NCBI GenBank assembly: GCA_017305665.1
Contig: JAFKKH010000028.1
Coordinates: forward strand, 1-64,000
Origin: Hyphomicrobiales bacterium
Lineage (GTDB): Bacteria > Pseudomonadota > Alphaproteobacteria > Rhizobiales > Xanthobacteraceae
Reading direction: 5' to 3'
DNA length: 64,000 bases
Shown here: in pieces, positions 26,004-35,872 of the stretch
Layout of the letters: every line of letters begins with the position of its first letter
Numbering within the stretch: the stretch's first letter is position 1
Translations under genes and position numbers: made by a program
The notes under the pieces: model-generated
Told to the model about the DNA's origin: nothing
Seen by the model: only the letters and a program-made list of their open reading frames with translations
Database searches by the model: none

Positions 26004-28217
26004 ATGAATGTTCAGTCACACGTTGCGGCCCCCGGCAAATGGTCTCCCCCGGCAAAGGCAAGCGATGTGGTCAAAAGCATTCATGCGATGCTTCACCCGC
26101 GCAATATCGTGCTGGTCGGAGCGACCGACAAGCCGGGCAACTACGCCGAACGGATCTGGAATAACCTGATCAAATACGGCTTCGAAGGCGGGCTATATCC
26201 GATCAACACCAAGCGTGAAACGATCTGGGGCGTTCCCTGCTACAAGGATTTTGCAAGCCTGCCTGACACGCCGGATCACGTGCTGGTGCTGGTGCCGGCA
26301 CGGTTCGCGGTGCAGGTCGTGCGAGACGCCGCGGCGGCAGGTGCCCGCTCGGCGACCATCGTCACATCTGGCTTCAGCGAATTACAGGATGACGAAAGCC
26401 AGCGGCTTGCCGTCGAGCTGCAACGGGCCATCGAGGAAACCGGACTTGCCGTCACCGGCCCCAATTGCCTCGGCAATCTCAGCGCCGGCGAAAAGCTGTT
26501 CACCAACATCGATGATCGTATCGTGACGATGGAGGCCGGCTCTGTGGCGATCGCCGGTCAATCCGGTGCGATCGTCATGGCACTCCGCCAGGCGCTCGAG
26601 GATCGCGGCGTCGGCGTCGGCTACATGGTCACGACCGGAAACGAGGCCGGCCTTGAGACCACCGATTTCATGGCTTATTTCGCTGCGGACCCGAGTGTCC
26701 GCGTCATCGTGGTCTATCTCGAGGGCGTGCGGGATACCAAGGCCTTCCGTGATGCCTGCAAGGCGGCGCGCGCCGCCGGCAAGCCTATCATCGCCCTCAA
26801 ACTCGGTGCTTCGGAAGGCGGACGAGCCGCAGCAATGGCCCACACCGGTGCGCTCGCAGGCTCGATCGAGACATTCGACGCCATCTCGACCCGTGAAGGC
26901 GTCATCCGCGCCCGCGGCATGGATGAGGTGATCGAAATGGCTGAGTGCTTCGCGCACGCCGGCACGCCAAAGGGCGACCGGCTGGCTGCCGTCAGCTTGT
27001 CCGGCGGTAAGCGCGGCCTGCTGATCGATACGTTTTCGGCAGCAGGGCTGAACTTCAAGCCGCTCGGCAAGGACGCCAACGACAAACTCGGAAAGATGCT
27101 CGGGCCTGGCAGTATCGTCGGCAATCCTCTCGATGCCGGATTCGCGGCCGTAGTCGATCCATCGGTCTACATGCAGTCGATCAAGATCATGATCGACGAT
27201 CCCGACACCGACATCGTGATTATCGATTCCGAAATGCCAAAGGCACCGCACGAGGTGCGTGAACGCAACCTTCGCATCGTCAACGATATGGCGGCGACCG
27301 CAGGCAAGCCGGTGATCTACATCAGTGCGATGTCGATCGGCTTCACCGAATTCACCAAAACCTTGCGCAAATCGCTGCCGCACCTCACGGTGATGCAGGG
27401 TCTCGAGCGGGCCGTGACCGCCATCAAGGCGCTGACCGACTACGCGTCCTTGCGCAAAGAGATTCCGGACCTCGTATCGACGTCGAGTGCAGCGGCCCGC
27501 GCAACGCTCGAGCGGACGCTCAAAAACGCCGATGGCGTGGCGCTCGACGAAATCGCGTCGAAAAAGCTGCTCAAGGCCTACGGCATTCCGATATCAAAGG
27601 AAGAGATCGTGCAGGATGCCGCGAGCGCTGTGAAGGTTGCCAAAAAAATCGGCTTTCCAGTGGTGGCCAAGGTGGTCAGCGCCGACATTCTGCACAAGTC
27701 CGATGTCGGCGGTGTCGTCCTGAACATCAACAGTGCGGCGGAGGTGAAGAAGGCCTTCAACGATATCGCCGCGCGTGTCAAAAAACTGAAGGGTAAGCCG
27801 AAGCTCGAAGGCATCCTGATCGCGCAGCAGGTCAAGGCCGATCTCGAGCTCGTTGTCGGCGCATCGCTGGATGCCGAGATGGGGCCCGTCGTGGTGTTTG
27901 GAACCGGTGGCGTCGATATCGAATTGATGAAGGACGTAGCCTTGGCAGGCGCGCCGCTTGACGCCGCAGGTGCAAAAGAATTGATCGGCCGGACCAAGGC
28001 GGGGATCAAGCTGCGCGGTTATCGCGGCAAACCAGCGCTTCACGAGGCATCGGTCGTCAAGGCCATCGTTGGCCTCTCCAACCTCATGGCGGACGCGGGA
28101 ACGCGCATCGCATCAATCGACGTCAATCCATTCCTGGTCAATGCAAAGACCGGCGTCGCTGTCGATGGCCTGATCGTTCTGAACAACGCAGCGGCCAGGA
28201 AAGCGTCGAAACACTAA
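26004..28217 (+). CDS. ADP-forming acetate/acyl-CoA synthetase (fused alpha and beta)
   Basis: 737 residues, with a GGAGG site 8 nt before the ATG. The order is an N-terminal CoA-binding Rossmann domain (NIVLVGATDKPGNYAERIWN), succinyl-CoA-synthetase-like ligase domains with the phospho-histidine H280 in MAHTGALAGS, and a C-terminal ATP-grasp domain (VAKVVSADILHKSDVGGV, then G-T-G-G-V-D-I-E). It makes an acyl-CoA from a free acid, ATP and CoA, releasing ADP. The position after a Liv-type importer suggests it activates the imported acid. A paralogue lies at 47278-49416. Confidence 0.9.
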   Translation: MNVQSHVAAPGKWSPPAKASDVVKSIHAMLHPRNIVLVGATDKPGNYAERIWNNLIKYGFEGGLYPINTKRETIWGVPCYKDFASLPDTPDHVLVLVPARFAVQVVRDAAAAGARSATIVTSGFSELQDDESQRLAVELQRAIEETGLAVTGPNCLGNLSAGEKLFTNIDDRIVTMEAGSVAIAGQSGAIVMALRQALEDRGVGVGYMVTTGNEAGLETTDFMAYFAADPSVRVIVVYLEGVRDTKAFRDACKAARAAGKPIIALKLGASEGGRAAAMAHTGALAGSIETFDAISTREGVIRARGMDEVIEMAECFAHAGTPKGDRLAAVSLSGGKRGLLIDTFSAAGLNFKPLGKDANDKLGKMLGPGSIVGNPLDAGFAAVVDPSVYMQSIKIMIDDPDTDIVIIDSEMPKAPHEVRERNLRIVNDMAATAGKPVIYISAMSIGFTEFTKTLRKSLPHLTVMQGLERAVTAIKALTDYASLRKEIPDLVSTSSAAARATLERTLKNADGVALDEIASKKLLKAYGIPISKEEIVQDAASAVKVAKKIGFPVVAKVVSADILHKSDVGGVVLNINSAAEVKKAFNDIAARVKKLKGKPKLEGILIAQQVKADLELVVGASLDAEMGPVVVFGTGGVDIELMKDVALAGAPLDAAGAKELIGRTKAGIKLRGYRGKPALHEASVVKAIVGLSNLMADAGTRIASIDVNPFLVNAKTGVAVDGLIVLNNAAARKASKH

Positions 28218-28329
28218 GAATCTCGGACACTCTCTCTGCAGCCGGAACCGCATCATCGGCTTGCCAGGATGCCGCCAAGAAACCGCCGCATCGATCAGAC
28301 TTTTGCCTAAACTCGCAGAGCGTGAAGCT

Positions 28330-28354
28330 GGAACGCTCAAACGCTCCGCCCGTT
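28330..28354 (+). promoter_or_regulatory. EcfG (general stress sigma factor) type promoter
   Basis: GGAAC (28330-28334), a 16-nt spacer, then CGTT (28351-28354) match the GGAAC-N16/17-CGTT consensus of EcfG-dependent promoters in alphaproteobacteria. Transcription would start about 45-50 nt before the PepSY gene at 28409, leaving room for its GAGGAG ribosome site. Confidence 0.65.
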
Positions 28355-28408
28355 CTATGGATGCTGCGCTTGCGAACCGAGCGCAAAATTCATGACGAGG
28401 AGTGAACC

Positions 28409-28663
28409 ATGAAAAAATATATTCTGCCGCTGGCCGCCGCCGTTTCGCTGAGCCTTGCAGCTCCTGCGATGGCTTATGATTCCGGCAGCTTGATTTCAAT
28501 GCAGGATGCGCTCGGTGTGGCCACCGATATCGGGCTCGTGACTGTTTCGGATACCGAATTCGCTGGTAACGAGTGGCAGATCGAAGGGCGCGACGGCTCC
28601 GGCCGCTACATGGAAGTCGATGTCGATGCCACGACCGGTGACGTACTGAACGTCGATCGGTGA
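28409..28663 (+). CDS. Small exported PepSY-domain protein
   Basis: 84 residues with a GAGGAG site. A signal peptide ends at P-A-M-A (residue about 22). The mature region has the PepSY pattern: an N-terminal helix (SMQDALGVATDIGLVTVSDT) followed by strands W-Q-I-E-G-R-D-G-S-G-R-Y-M-E-V-D-V-D-A and T-G-D-V-L. Single PepSY domains are thought to act as periplasmic inhibitors or modulators. The upstream EcfG-type promoter suggests stress-induced expression. Confidence 0.85.
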   Translation: MKKYILPLAAAVSLSLAAPAMAYDSGSLISMQDALGVATDIGLVTVSDTEFAGNEWQIEGRDGSGRYMEVDVDATTGDVLNVDR

Positions 28664-28702
28664 TGCGATCGAGCCACTCAATCCGATTTGAGGATCGCGC
28701 GA

Positions 28703-28728
28703 TCTCGCGATGAACAATTGTCGCGAGA
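28703..28728. terminator. Perfect hairpin between convergent genes
   Basis: TCTCGCGA / TCGCGAGA, an 8-bp perfect stem with a 10-nt loop, lies between the PepSY gene and the racemase, which converge. There is no T-run, so intrinsic termination is uncertain; transcript stabilisation or an operator are alternatives. Confidence 0.4.
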
Positions 28729-28796
28729 CGCACGGTTTGGCTATCCACAGCAAAACGTGGCCTTACCAATCTCGTAAGCACTGCCGGTGCGGTCGG

Positions 28797-29975
28797 TTAC
28801 CCCACTCGTCCGCTTGCGCGCAGAGCCGCGGTACGATCCCTATCGATGCCCCAGACCTGCAGCAATTCTTCCGCATCCATCACGCATTGCCGGGCACCCC
28901 GAGGTAGCGGTGCGGGAGTGCGACTGAAGCGCGGACCCGGCGTCGGCTGAACGACGCCATCGATTTCGGCAAAGGTGCCGCGAGCGCGGTTATGCGGATG
29001 GTTCGGCGCTTCGGTCGCGGCCAGCACCGGCGCGAAGCAGACATCGCTTCCCTCCAACAAGGCGCACCATTCCGCTCGCGTCTTTTGTGCGAAGATCTCG
29101 GCGAACGCACGCTTTGCCGCCGGCCATGACGCACGATCGTCGAGATCGGGAAACCCGCCATCCTTTACGCCGAGCAGCATCAGCAGGTCATCGCGAAACT
29201 TGCTCTCGATAGGGGCGATGCTGATATACTCGCCGTCGGCACATCGGTAGACCTCGTAATGCGGAGCGCCCGAATCGAGCAGGTTCGTTCCGCGCTCCCC
29301 GGGATGCAATCCCGCAGCGATCATGCCGTAGATTGAGCTCATCAGCGTGGCAGCGCCGTCGACCATGGCGGCATCGACCACCTGGCCTCGCCCGGAGCGT
29401 TGCGCCTCGAGCAGCGCGCAAACCACGCCGAAAGCAAGATACAGCCCACCACCACCGAAATCGCCGACGAGGTTCAACGGGGGTGTCGGCGGCTGTCCGG
29501 CACGGCCGATGGCATGCAATGCGCCCGAAAGAGCGATATAGTTGAGATCGTGGCCGGCAGCGTGCGCGAGCGGACCGGTCTGCCCCCAACCGGTCACCCG
29601 ACCATAGACCAGCCGCGGATTGACCGAGAAACACTGCTCCGGTCCAAGGCCCAGTCGCTCGAGCACGCCTGGACGAAAGCCCTCGATCAGACCATCCGCC
29701 TGGCGCAGCAAGTCGAGAGCACATGCAATGCCGTCTGGATGCTTGAGATCCAGCTTGAGCACGGACCGCCCCCGCGCCAGCACATCAAACTGCTTCGGCT
29801 TCGCAATTCCGATGTTGCTCGGTTGCAGCCGATCTATCCTGATGACATCAGCGCCAAGATCCGCCAACAACATTGCCGCCATTGGCGAAGGACCGATACC
29901 GGCAAATTCCACAATGCGCAGGCCGTGCAACGGCCCTCGCGATTGGACTTGAGCAGCATCAGCGGCCGTCGTCAT
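28797..29975 (-). CDS. CaiB/BaiF-family acyl-CoA racemase or CoA-transferase (AMACR-like)
   Basis: 392 residues from the ATG at 29975, which overlaps the preceding CoA-transferase stop (ATGA). [29 protein letters not shown] is the family III opening. H142 in AAGHDLNY and D172 in [10 protein letters not shown] are at the positions of the two acid-base residues of alpha-methylacyl-CoA racemase, favouring racemase over transferase. It would interconvert 2R and 2S 2-methylacyl-CoA so that a dehydrogenase can act. It is the last gene of the large minus-strand operon from 36901. Confidence 0.82.
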   Translation of the reverse strand: MTTAADAAQVQSRGPLHGLRIVEFAGIGPSPMAAMLLADLGADVIRIDRLQPSNIGIAKPKQFDVLARGRSVLKLDLKHPDGIACALDLLRQADGLIEGFRPGVLERLGLGPEQCFSVNPRLVYGRVTGWGQTGPLAHAAGHDLNYIALSGALHAIGRAGQPPTPPLNLVGDFGGGGLYLAFGVVCALLEAQRSGRGQVVDAAMVDGAATLMSSIYGMIAAGLHPGERGTNLLDSGAPHYEVYRCADGEYISIAPIESKFRDDLLMLLGVKDGGFPDLDDRASWPAAKRAFAEIFAQKTRAEWCALLEGSDVCFAPVLAATEAPNHPHNRARGTFAEIDGVVQPTPGPRFSRTPAPLPRGARQCVMDAEELLQVWGIDRDRTAALRASGRVG

Positions 29976-31216
29976 GTCGTAATCCTCTGTTGCGCGAGTT
30001 GATCTCGGTGTTCTGGCGCTGCGATCGCAATCATTCGCCGCGCGCGCTCGGAAAGGCTGCAGCCACGCAGCTCCGCGATGCCCCATTCGGTGACGATTGC
30101 ATCGACGTCAGCGCGCGGCGTCGTCACCATTTCGACTGCTGAGACGATCCGGCTCGATCCATCCGGTGCGGTCGCCGGCAGTGCGATGATGGCACGACCG
30201 CCGGGCGATGCATTGGCGCCACGGACGAAATCGAGCTGACCGCCGATCGCCCCAATCGTTACGCCATTCAGCGTCTCGGCGTTGACGCCGCCGTCGAGTC
30301 CGACCTGAAGAGCGGAGTTGATCGCGACCAGGTGGTTGATGCGCGACAATATCGCATAACTATGCGTGTAGGCCGCCGGCTGCATCGTGACGCGGTCGTT
30401 CCCATGCGCGAAGCGGTATAGCCGCTGAGTTCCTATCAGTTGATTGGTAACGGTGACGCCACGATCGATGCCCTTATGTTCGTTGGTGACAACGCCTCGT
30501 TCGATCAGATCGACCACAGCATCGTTGATCAGGCCGGAGTGAACCCCGAGATTACGTGCGTGCGACAACGACGACAGGATCGCATCGGGAATCTTGCCGA
30601 CGCCGAATTGCAGCGTGCTGCCATCGGCGATCAGCTCGGCCGCATTGGCCGCAATGCGCTTCGACACGTCGTCAAGTCTACCGGACGGCAACTCGAGCGG
30701 CTTCTGGCGTGCGATCACGCGCAGATGAATCGGCACATCATCGGGCCATTCCGCACCGAAGGTCCATGGCGCATCGGGATTGATCTCAGCGATCACCAGC
30801 CGTGCATGGCGCGCGGCGTCGATCACATAATCCTTCGACAGACTGGCGCTCAGCCGGCCATCGGGAGATTCGGCAAGTTGCACCAGCACGACATCGGCAC
30901 GATGTCGCCCGGAGGCAAAATCGGCACAGAATGTGCTATAGTGGCTCGATATCACATCAAGCCGTCCGGCGCGCGCCAGCTTGCGCGCATTGCCAATCAC
31001 GCCATAACTCAAGAACGAGATGTTCGAGGTGTCTCCCCGGGCAAACGTATCGGAGAAAACCGGACCGACCATGAGCCTGAACGGCGGCAGACCGGCCGCT
31101 TGTGCGACGAGCTCCTGGGTCAGTGTCAGCGGCTCCGCCGTCGCCTGCCCGCACACGACGAGGTCGCCAGCCCGGATCAAGCCAGCGAAATCAATCGAAA
31201 GGCTGCGTGCTAACAT
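29972..31216 (-). CDS. Acetyl-CoA hydrolase/transferase family CoA-transferase (Cat1-like)
   Basis: 414 residues from the ATG at 31216; a TTG at 31231 is the alternative. Family I landmarks are [16 protein letters not shown], then [16 protein letters not shown] and the C-terminal [14 protein letters not shown] with the GGQ-x-DF motif of 4-hydroxybutyrate and succinyl-CoA:acid CoA-transferases. It moves CoA between acids, saving ATP. Its operon partners (TRAP transporter, dehydrogenase, racemase) suggest a branched or hydroxylated carboxylate. Confidence 0.85.
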   Translation of the reverse strand: MLARSLSIDFAGLIRAGDLVVCGQATAEPLTLTQELVAQAAGLPPFRLMVGPVFSDTFARGDTSNISFLSYGVIGNARKLARAGRLDVISSHYSTFCADFASGRHRADVVLVQLAESPDGRLSASLSKDYVIDAARHARLVIAEINPDAPWTFGAEWPDDVPIHLRVIARQKPLELPSGRLDDVSKRIAANAAELIADGSTLQFGVGKIPDAILSSLSHARNLGVHSGLINDAVVDLIERGVVTNEHKGIDRGVTVTNQLIGTQRLYRFAHGNDRVTMQPAAYTHSYAILSRINHLVAINSALQVGLDGGVNAETLNGVTIGAIGGQLDFVRGANASPGGRAIIALPATAPDGSSRIVSAVEMVTTPRADVDAIVTEWGIAELRGCSLSERARRMIAIAAPEHRDQLAQQRITT

Positions 31217-31270
31217 CGGACTGCGAGGCAATGGCGCGAGGGAAAACGAAACGCGAGCTTCCCCGAGGGA

Positions 31271-32437
31271 TCAATATGATTTCATCAGGCCAAGCACCTT
31301 CTCGGCGATAAAGCTCAGCGCCAGTTGCGGGCTGATCGGGGCGATGCGAGGAATCATGACCTCGCGCAAATAGCGCTCGACGTGGAATTCCTTGGCGTAG
31401 CCAAAGCCACCGTGGGTCATCACCGCCTGCTCGCAAGCCTGGAATCCAGCTTCGCCTGCGAGATACTTGGCGGCATTCGCCGCCGCTCCACACGGCATGC
31501 CCTTGTCATATTGCCAGGCGGCCGACATCACCAGCAGCCACGCGGCTTCGAGCTCGGTCCAATTCTTCGCCAAGGGATGCTGAATCGCCTGGTTTTGCCC
31601 GATCGGGCGATTGAAGACGATCCGGGTCTTGGCGTATTCGGTCGCGCGCGACAAAGCCAGCTTACCAAGGCCGACCGCTTCCGCCGCGATCAGGATACGC
31701 TCCGGATTCATGCCCTCCAGAATATAGCTGAAGCCCCGGCCTTCCTCACCAATCCGATCCTCGACCGGAATCTCGAAATCCTCGAAAAACAGCTCATTGG
31801 AATCAACGATCTTGCGGCCCATCTTTTCGATTTCATGCACCTTGATCTTGGTGCGATCGAAATCGGTATAGAACAGACTGAGCCCATGGGTGGGCGATTT
31901 CACCTCTTCGAGAGGTGTGGTGCGCGCCAGCAGCAAGACCTTGTGTGCAACTTGCGCGGTCGAGATCCAGACCTTCTGGCCGTTGACGATATAACGATCA
32001 CCCTTTCGCACGGCGCGAGTCTTGAGTTGCGTTGTGTTCAGACCCGTGTTCGGCTCAGTCACCGCAAAGCAAGCTTTCTCGCGGCCTTCGACCATCGGCG
32101 GCAACATTCGCCTGCGCTGCTCCTCGGTGCCGAACACAACAACCGGGTTGAGACCGAACACATTGATGTGCACCGCCGAGGCGCCGGACATACCGGCGCC
32201 AGATTCGGAAATCGTACGCATCATGATTGCGGCCTCGGTGATGCCAAGGCCGGAGCCGCCATATTCTTCCGGCACGCAGATGCCAAGCCAGCCGGCGTCG
32301 GCCAATGCCTTGTGAAAATCGTGCGGAAACCCGCCCTCACGATCTTTCCTCAGCCAATAAGCGTCGTCGAATCTCTCACATATCTTGGCAACTGCATCCC
32401 GGATGGATTCTTGCTGATCGGTGAGTGCGAAGTCCAT
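31271..32437 (-). CDS. Acyl-CoA dehydrogenase
   Basis: 388 residues. The N-terminal MDFALTDQQESIRDAVAKIC helix, the CFAVTEPNTGLNT flavin-binding motif (where G-S-D is commonly seen) and the VMTHGGFGYAKEFHVERYLRE C-terminal helices establish the family. The usual Y-E-G-T catalytic-glutamate segment is absent; the tail reads IPRIAPISPQLALSFIAEKV. The base may lie elsewhere, as in isovaleryl-CoA dehydrogenase. It oxidises an acyl-CoA to the 2-enoyl form and passes electrons to ETF. It follows the cupin gene in the operon. Confidence 0.88.
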   Translation of the reverse strand: MDFALTDQQESIRDAVAKICERFDDAYWLRKDREGGFPHDFHKALADAGWLGICVPEEYGGSGLGITEAAIMMRTISESGAGMSGASAVHINVFGLNPVVVFGTEEQRRRMLPPMVEGREKACFAVTEPNTGLNTTQLKTRAVRKGDRYIVNGQKVWISTAQVAHKVLLLARTTPLEEVKSPTHGLSLFYTDFDRTKIKVHEIEKMGRKIVDSNELFFEDFEIPVEDRIGEEGRGFSYILEGMNPERILIAAEAVGLGKLALSRATEYAKTRIVFNRPIGQNQAIQHPLAKNWTELEAAWLLVMSAAWQYDKGMPCGAAANAAKYLAGEAGFQACEQAVMTHGGFGYAKEFHVERYLREVMIPRIAPISPQLALSFIAEKVLGLMKSY

Positions 32438-32505
32438 GGCTAGCTCTTTTGTTGTTAGGTCGTGTTATCAGGACGAAGATACCGCTCGGCGCGATCAACG
32501 CAACA

Positions 32506-32895
32506 TCAGGCCGACTTGTGCCTGACAGCACCGGTCTCGCCATAAGGCGGCGTGTAGATCACGAGCACGCGGACGGGATCATCGCTGACCGCGGTAAAGG
32601 TGTGCGGCATATCGGCCGGAAAAAAGCAGGCGTCTCCCGGACCCAGTTCGTCGCGCTGGCCGCCAATTTCTGCGATCGCTCGACCTTCGATCACATAACA
32701 GACCTGGTCGATACCGGGATGGCTGTGCGGCAGCGCCCCGTGCGACTTACTGACGACACCGAGCAGCACTTCCAGATTCTGCGAACCAGTCTCCTTGGGC
32801 CCAATCAACCGCCGGTTCACCGTGCCGGTGTGGTTCAGCGGAGAATAGGGCGTAACGTCCTTTTCCTTGATGAAGAACTTGTACTTGTCAGTCAT
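32506..32895 (-). CDS. Single-domain cupin protein
   Basis: 129 residues from the ATG at 32895, with a GAGGG site. The cupin motifs are H-S-H-P-G-x-D-Q-V-C-Y-V-I-E-G (metal-binding histidines) and G-D-A-C-F-F-P-A-D-M-P-H. It may be a metal-dependent isomerase, dioxygenase or regulatory binding protein. It lies 20 bp after the TRAP binding protein in the same operon; its role in the pathway is unknown. Confidence 0.8.
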   Translation of the reverse strand: MTDKYKFFIKEKDVTPYSPLNHTGTVNRRLIGPKETGSQNLEVLLGVVSKSHGALPHSHPGIDQVCYVIEGRAIAEIGGQRDELGPGDACFFPADMPHTFTAVSDDPVRVLVIYTPPYGETGAVRHKSA

Positions 32896-32915
32896 GGCTG
32901 GGCCCTCGCCTCGTT

Positions 32916-33947
32916 TCAATGCGCTTCGGATGCCGCGCTGAGCGCGCTCTTCCAGACTTTCAATGCCTCGCTCCCGGGCTTGCCCCGGCTATCGAGGCCG
33001 GCGGCCCACTCCTTGTTCACAGCATCGAATACCGACGCCATCGTCTTGTTGTCCTCGGGCGAGAACTGAATGAGCTTGATGCCCTTGGCTTTGGCCTTGG
33101 CGAGCGCCTGCTCTTCCGCCTTGGCAAACTTGACACAACTTTCCCTGGTAATGCGCTCGCCCTCTTCAGCCATCACCTTTTGGACTGTGGGCGGCAGTGC
33201 CTTCCACTTCGCCGTGCTGATCGAATACGTGATCACCACCGATGACAGCGGTTCGTTGATCGTGCCGGTCTTCAACAGGCCGATCAAGTCATACGATGAC
33301 GCACTTTGATAACCGAGCAGCGCGCCATCGAGCGTCCCGCGGGACATCGACTCGTAGATTTCCGGGGGCGACATCCGGATTGGCACGGCCTTGATACCAC
33401 GCACCATCAGATCGAGCGCTCCACCCGCGGTGCGTATTTTCAACCCCTCCATGTCGGCGAGCGACGTCACCGGCTTCCTTGTCGAGAGCAGAAATTGATA
33501 TGTCGGCAACGCGAACGTGATCAGCGGCCGGATTCCGTTCGGAGCGAACTCTTTCTGGTACAGGAACTGGCCATCGCGCGTCAGCGCCCAATACGCCGCC
33601 GTCCCCTGACAAGCATTGCGAAAGCCACCCGGCAGTTCCGCGGCCGCAGTCAGAGGCATCTTGTCCGACGCATAAGACGGAACGACATAACCGATGTCGA
33701 CCACACCGGATTGCGTCAGCCGCAACAGATCCTTGGCTTTGCCGAGCTGCTCGGCCGGGAAATGGGCGATCGTCACGTCGCCGTTGGTGCGAGCCGCGAC
33801 CGCCGCGATGAACGGCTTGGTGACAACTTCATGGATGATGTGGCCGATCGGCAAGCTATCGCCGAGTCGAAGATTGATCTTGTCGCCCGCGCATGCAGAG
33901 CCTGACCCGAGGACGGTAACGAGAACGCCGATTACGAGCGACTTCAT
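32916..33947 (-). CDS. TRAP transporter substrate-binding protein (DctP family), second copy
   Basis: 343 residues with a signal peptide ending near S-A-C-A. LGDSLPIGHIIHEV, LLRLTQSGVVDIGYVVPSYASDK and the conserved arginine region LKIRTAGGALDL, expected to contact the carboxylate, mark DctP. It shares long stretches with the DctP at 35873-36901, so the operon carries a duplicated binding protein. An AGGGGA site precedes the start. Confidence 0.9.
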   Translation of the reverse strand: MKSLVIGVLVTVLGSGSACAGDKINLRLGDSLPIGHIIHEVVTKPFIAAVAARTNGDVTIAHFPAEQLGKAKDLLRLTQSGVVDIGYVVPSYASDKMPLTAAAELPGGFRNACQGTAAYWALTRDGQFLYQKEFAPNGIRPLITFALPTYQFLLSTRKPVTSLADMEGLKIRTAGGALDLMVRGIKAVPIRMSPPEIYESMSRGTLDGALLGYQSASSYDLIGLLKTGTINEPLSSVVITYSISTAKWKALPPTVQKVMAEEGERITRESCVKFAKAEEQALAKAKAKGIKLIQFSPEDNKTMASVFDAVNKEWAAGLDSRGKPGSEALKVWKSALSAASEAH

Positions 33948-33988
33948 TGATTTCCCCTTTTTGATTCGGGCGCATTCGCAGCCCGTTG

Positions 33989-35278
33989 TCAGTTACCCAT
34001 CTGCGACGGCAGCCACAGAATGATGCTCGGGAACGCGACCAGGATCGCGATTGCGAACAGATGCGCGATGAAATGCGGGAACGTGCCATGAAACACTTCC
34101 GACACCGGCCGATTGGCGTACCGCGCGACGATGAAGCAGTTCAAACCGACCGGCGGCGTGATCATGCCCACCTCGGCAGTGACGATCTTGATGACGCCGA
34201 ACCAGATCGGATCGAAACCAAGCGTCTTGATCAGCGGCAGAACAATCGGAACCGTCAGAACCAGAATCGCGATCTGATCCATGAACGAACCGAGCACGAT
34301 ATATCCGCACAGGATCAGTGTGATGATCACCCATCGCGAGGTCGGCAGCGTGCCGATCCACGCGACAAGATCCTGCGTAACGTGGGTCAGCGTGAAGAAG
34401 TAGCCGAAGATCGAAGCACCAACCAGGATCATGATGATCATGCAGGTGCCGTGGCAGGCCCGCAGCAGCGTTCGGTATAGCGACGTCGGCGTGATCTTGC
34501 CCTTGACGATCGCCAGCATTAGCGCGCCGAACGCACCAAATGCCGAAGCCTCAGTCGGAGTGGCGATGCCGAGGTAGATCGTACCGGTGACGATCGAGAA
34601 CAGCACCACCATCGGGCTGACCTGCCACAGCAACTCAAAGCGCTCACGCCAGGGCACAGTTTTAGTCCCCGGTGCGCGCGTAGGGTCCTGCCAAACGAGA
34701 AAGTAGATCGTCCCCATGATGGTCGCCGTCACCAGGATCGCCGGCACGATGCCGCTGATCAGGAGCTTGCCGATGTTGACCTCCGCAAGCAGGCCGAAGA
34801 TCACCAGCGCAACGCTGGTCGGCAACAGCATCGACAGCGTGCCGGAAATCGCGACCACGCCCGCAGCCATCTTCGGCTCGTAGCCCTGACGGATCATTGC
34901 CGGCAGGCTGGTCGACGACAATGTGGCGGCGGAAGCGGTGCTCGTGCCGCATATCGCGCCGAAGCCGGCACCGGCGAGCGCGGTCGCCATCCCGAGACCG
35001 CCGGGCACTCTCCCGACCCATGCCGACGCCGTCTTGAACAGGTCGTCGGCGACGCCCGAGAGCAGCACCAGATCGGCCATCAGAAGGAACATCGGAATCG
35101 TGATCAGCTCATAGGACGACACGGTGGACAACGGCGCCGTCTGCAGGATGCCGAACAGCGTCGCGGTGCCGCCCACCACGAGCAAGCCGACCGATCCCGC
35201 AAATGCCATCGCAAAGCCGACCGGCGTACCCAGTGCGAGCAGAAGAAACAGCAGACCAAGAACGATCAGGGGGGTCAT
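33989..35278 (-). CDS. TRAP transporter large membrane subunit (DctM family)
   Basis: 429 residues with about 11-12 hydrophobic segments. LLFLLLALGTPVGFAMAFAG at the N-terminus and the GAICGTSTASAATL segment are typical DctM landmarks. It drives sodium-coupled import of carboxylates delivered by DctP. It lies 13 bp after the small subunit gene. Confidence 0.92.
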   Translation of the reverse strand: MTPLIVLGLLFLLLALGTPVGFAMAFAGSVGLLVVGGTATLFGILQTAPLSTVSSYELITIPMFLLMADLVLLSGVADDLFKTASAWVGRVPGGLGMATALAGAGFGAICGTSTASAATLSSTSLPAMIRQGYEPKMAAGVVAISGTLSMLLPTSVALVIFGLLAEVNIGKLLISGIVPAILVTATIMGTIYFLVWQDPTRAPGTKTVPWRERFELLWQVSPMVVLFSIVTGTIYLGIATPTEASAFGAFGALMLAIVKGKITPTSLYRTLLRACHGTCMIIMILVGASIFGYFFTLTHVTQDLVAWIGTLPTSRWVIITLILCGYIVLGSFMDQIAILVLTVPIVLPLIKTLGFDPIWFGVIKIVTAEVGMITPPVGLNCFIVARYANRPVSEVFHGTFPHFIAHLFAIAILVAFPSIILWLPSQMGN

Positions 35279-35291
35279 GCGATGCTCACCA

Positions 35292-35846
35292 CTATTCGAA
35301 AGTCTTGGCTTCGCCGTGCCCGGTCACGGGCGGCAACGGATAGAGATCGCGACCACTAGCCAGGCTCAGGACGTTTCCGACGAGTTGCAGCGCCAGGCGC
35401 AGCACCAGCACGCCGCAACCAAATGGAACCAGCGCGGCCGAGATCCAGGTCGGCCAGGCGATTGCGCCGGCCAGCACGTCATGCTGTTCGAAATTGTCGA
35501 GCGCCCGCTCGAACCCGACTTTGCAGATCAGCACGAAGACAAACAGTCCGGTCAACGAGGTGATGATCTCCGACAGCCGCCGGCCAGCGAGAGGAAATCG
35601 CGACACGAGGATATCCACACCGACGTGAACGTGCTCGCGCAGCGCATCGGACAACGTCAGGAAGAAAACGCCAGCGAGAAGATAGAGTCCGATCAAGTCG
35701 TAAGTGAAGGAGAACGGATTATTCAGGACGTAGCGCATGAACACGTCGGTGACGACCAACGCCATGATCACGAACAGGAACACGACCGCAATGACCGTCA
35801 GCGCACGCTCGATTGCTGCGAGAATGTCTCCTGCTCGCTTGATCAC
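35292..35846 (-). CDS. TRAP transporter small membrane subunit (DctQ family)
   Basis: 184 residues from a GTG at 35846 with a GGGAGGA site. Four hydrophobic segments, the family pattern V-T-D-V-F-M-R-Y after the first helix, and E-H-V-H-V-G-V-D-I-L fit DctQ. It pairs with DctM; the gene lies between the first dctP and dctM. Confidence 0.92.
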   Translation of the reverse strand: MIKRAGDILAAIERALTVIAVVFLFVIMALVVTDVFMRYVLNNPFSFTYDLIGLYLLAGVFFLTLSDALREHVHVGVDILVSRFPLAGRRLSEIITSLTGLFVFVLICKVGFERALDNFEQHDVLAGAIAWPTWISAALVPFGCGVLVLRLALQLVGNVLSLASGRDLYPLPPVTGHGEAKTFE

Positions 35847-35872
35847 GTTTTCCTCCCGTTTCAGCGAAGGGG

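Noticed and set aside
31325-32443. A 372-codon plus-strand frame over the acyl-CoA dehydrogenase
   Set aside because: Shadow of the minus-strand dehydrogenase, which has all family landmarks.
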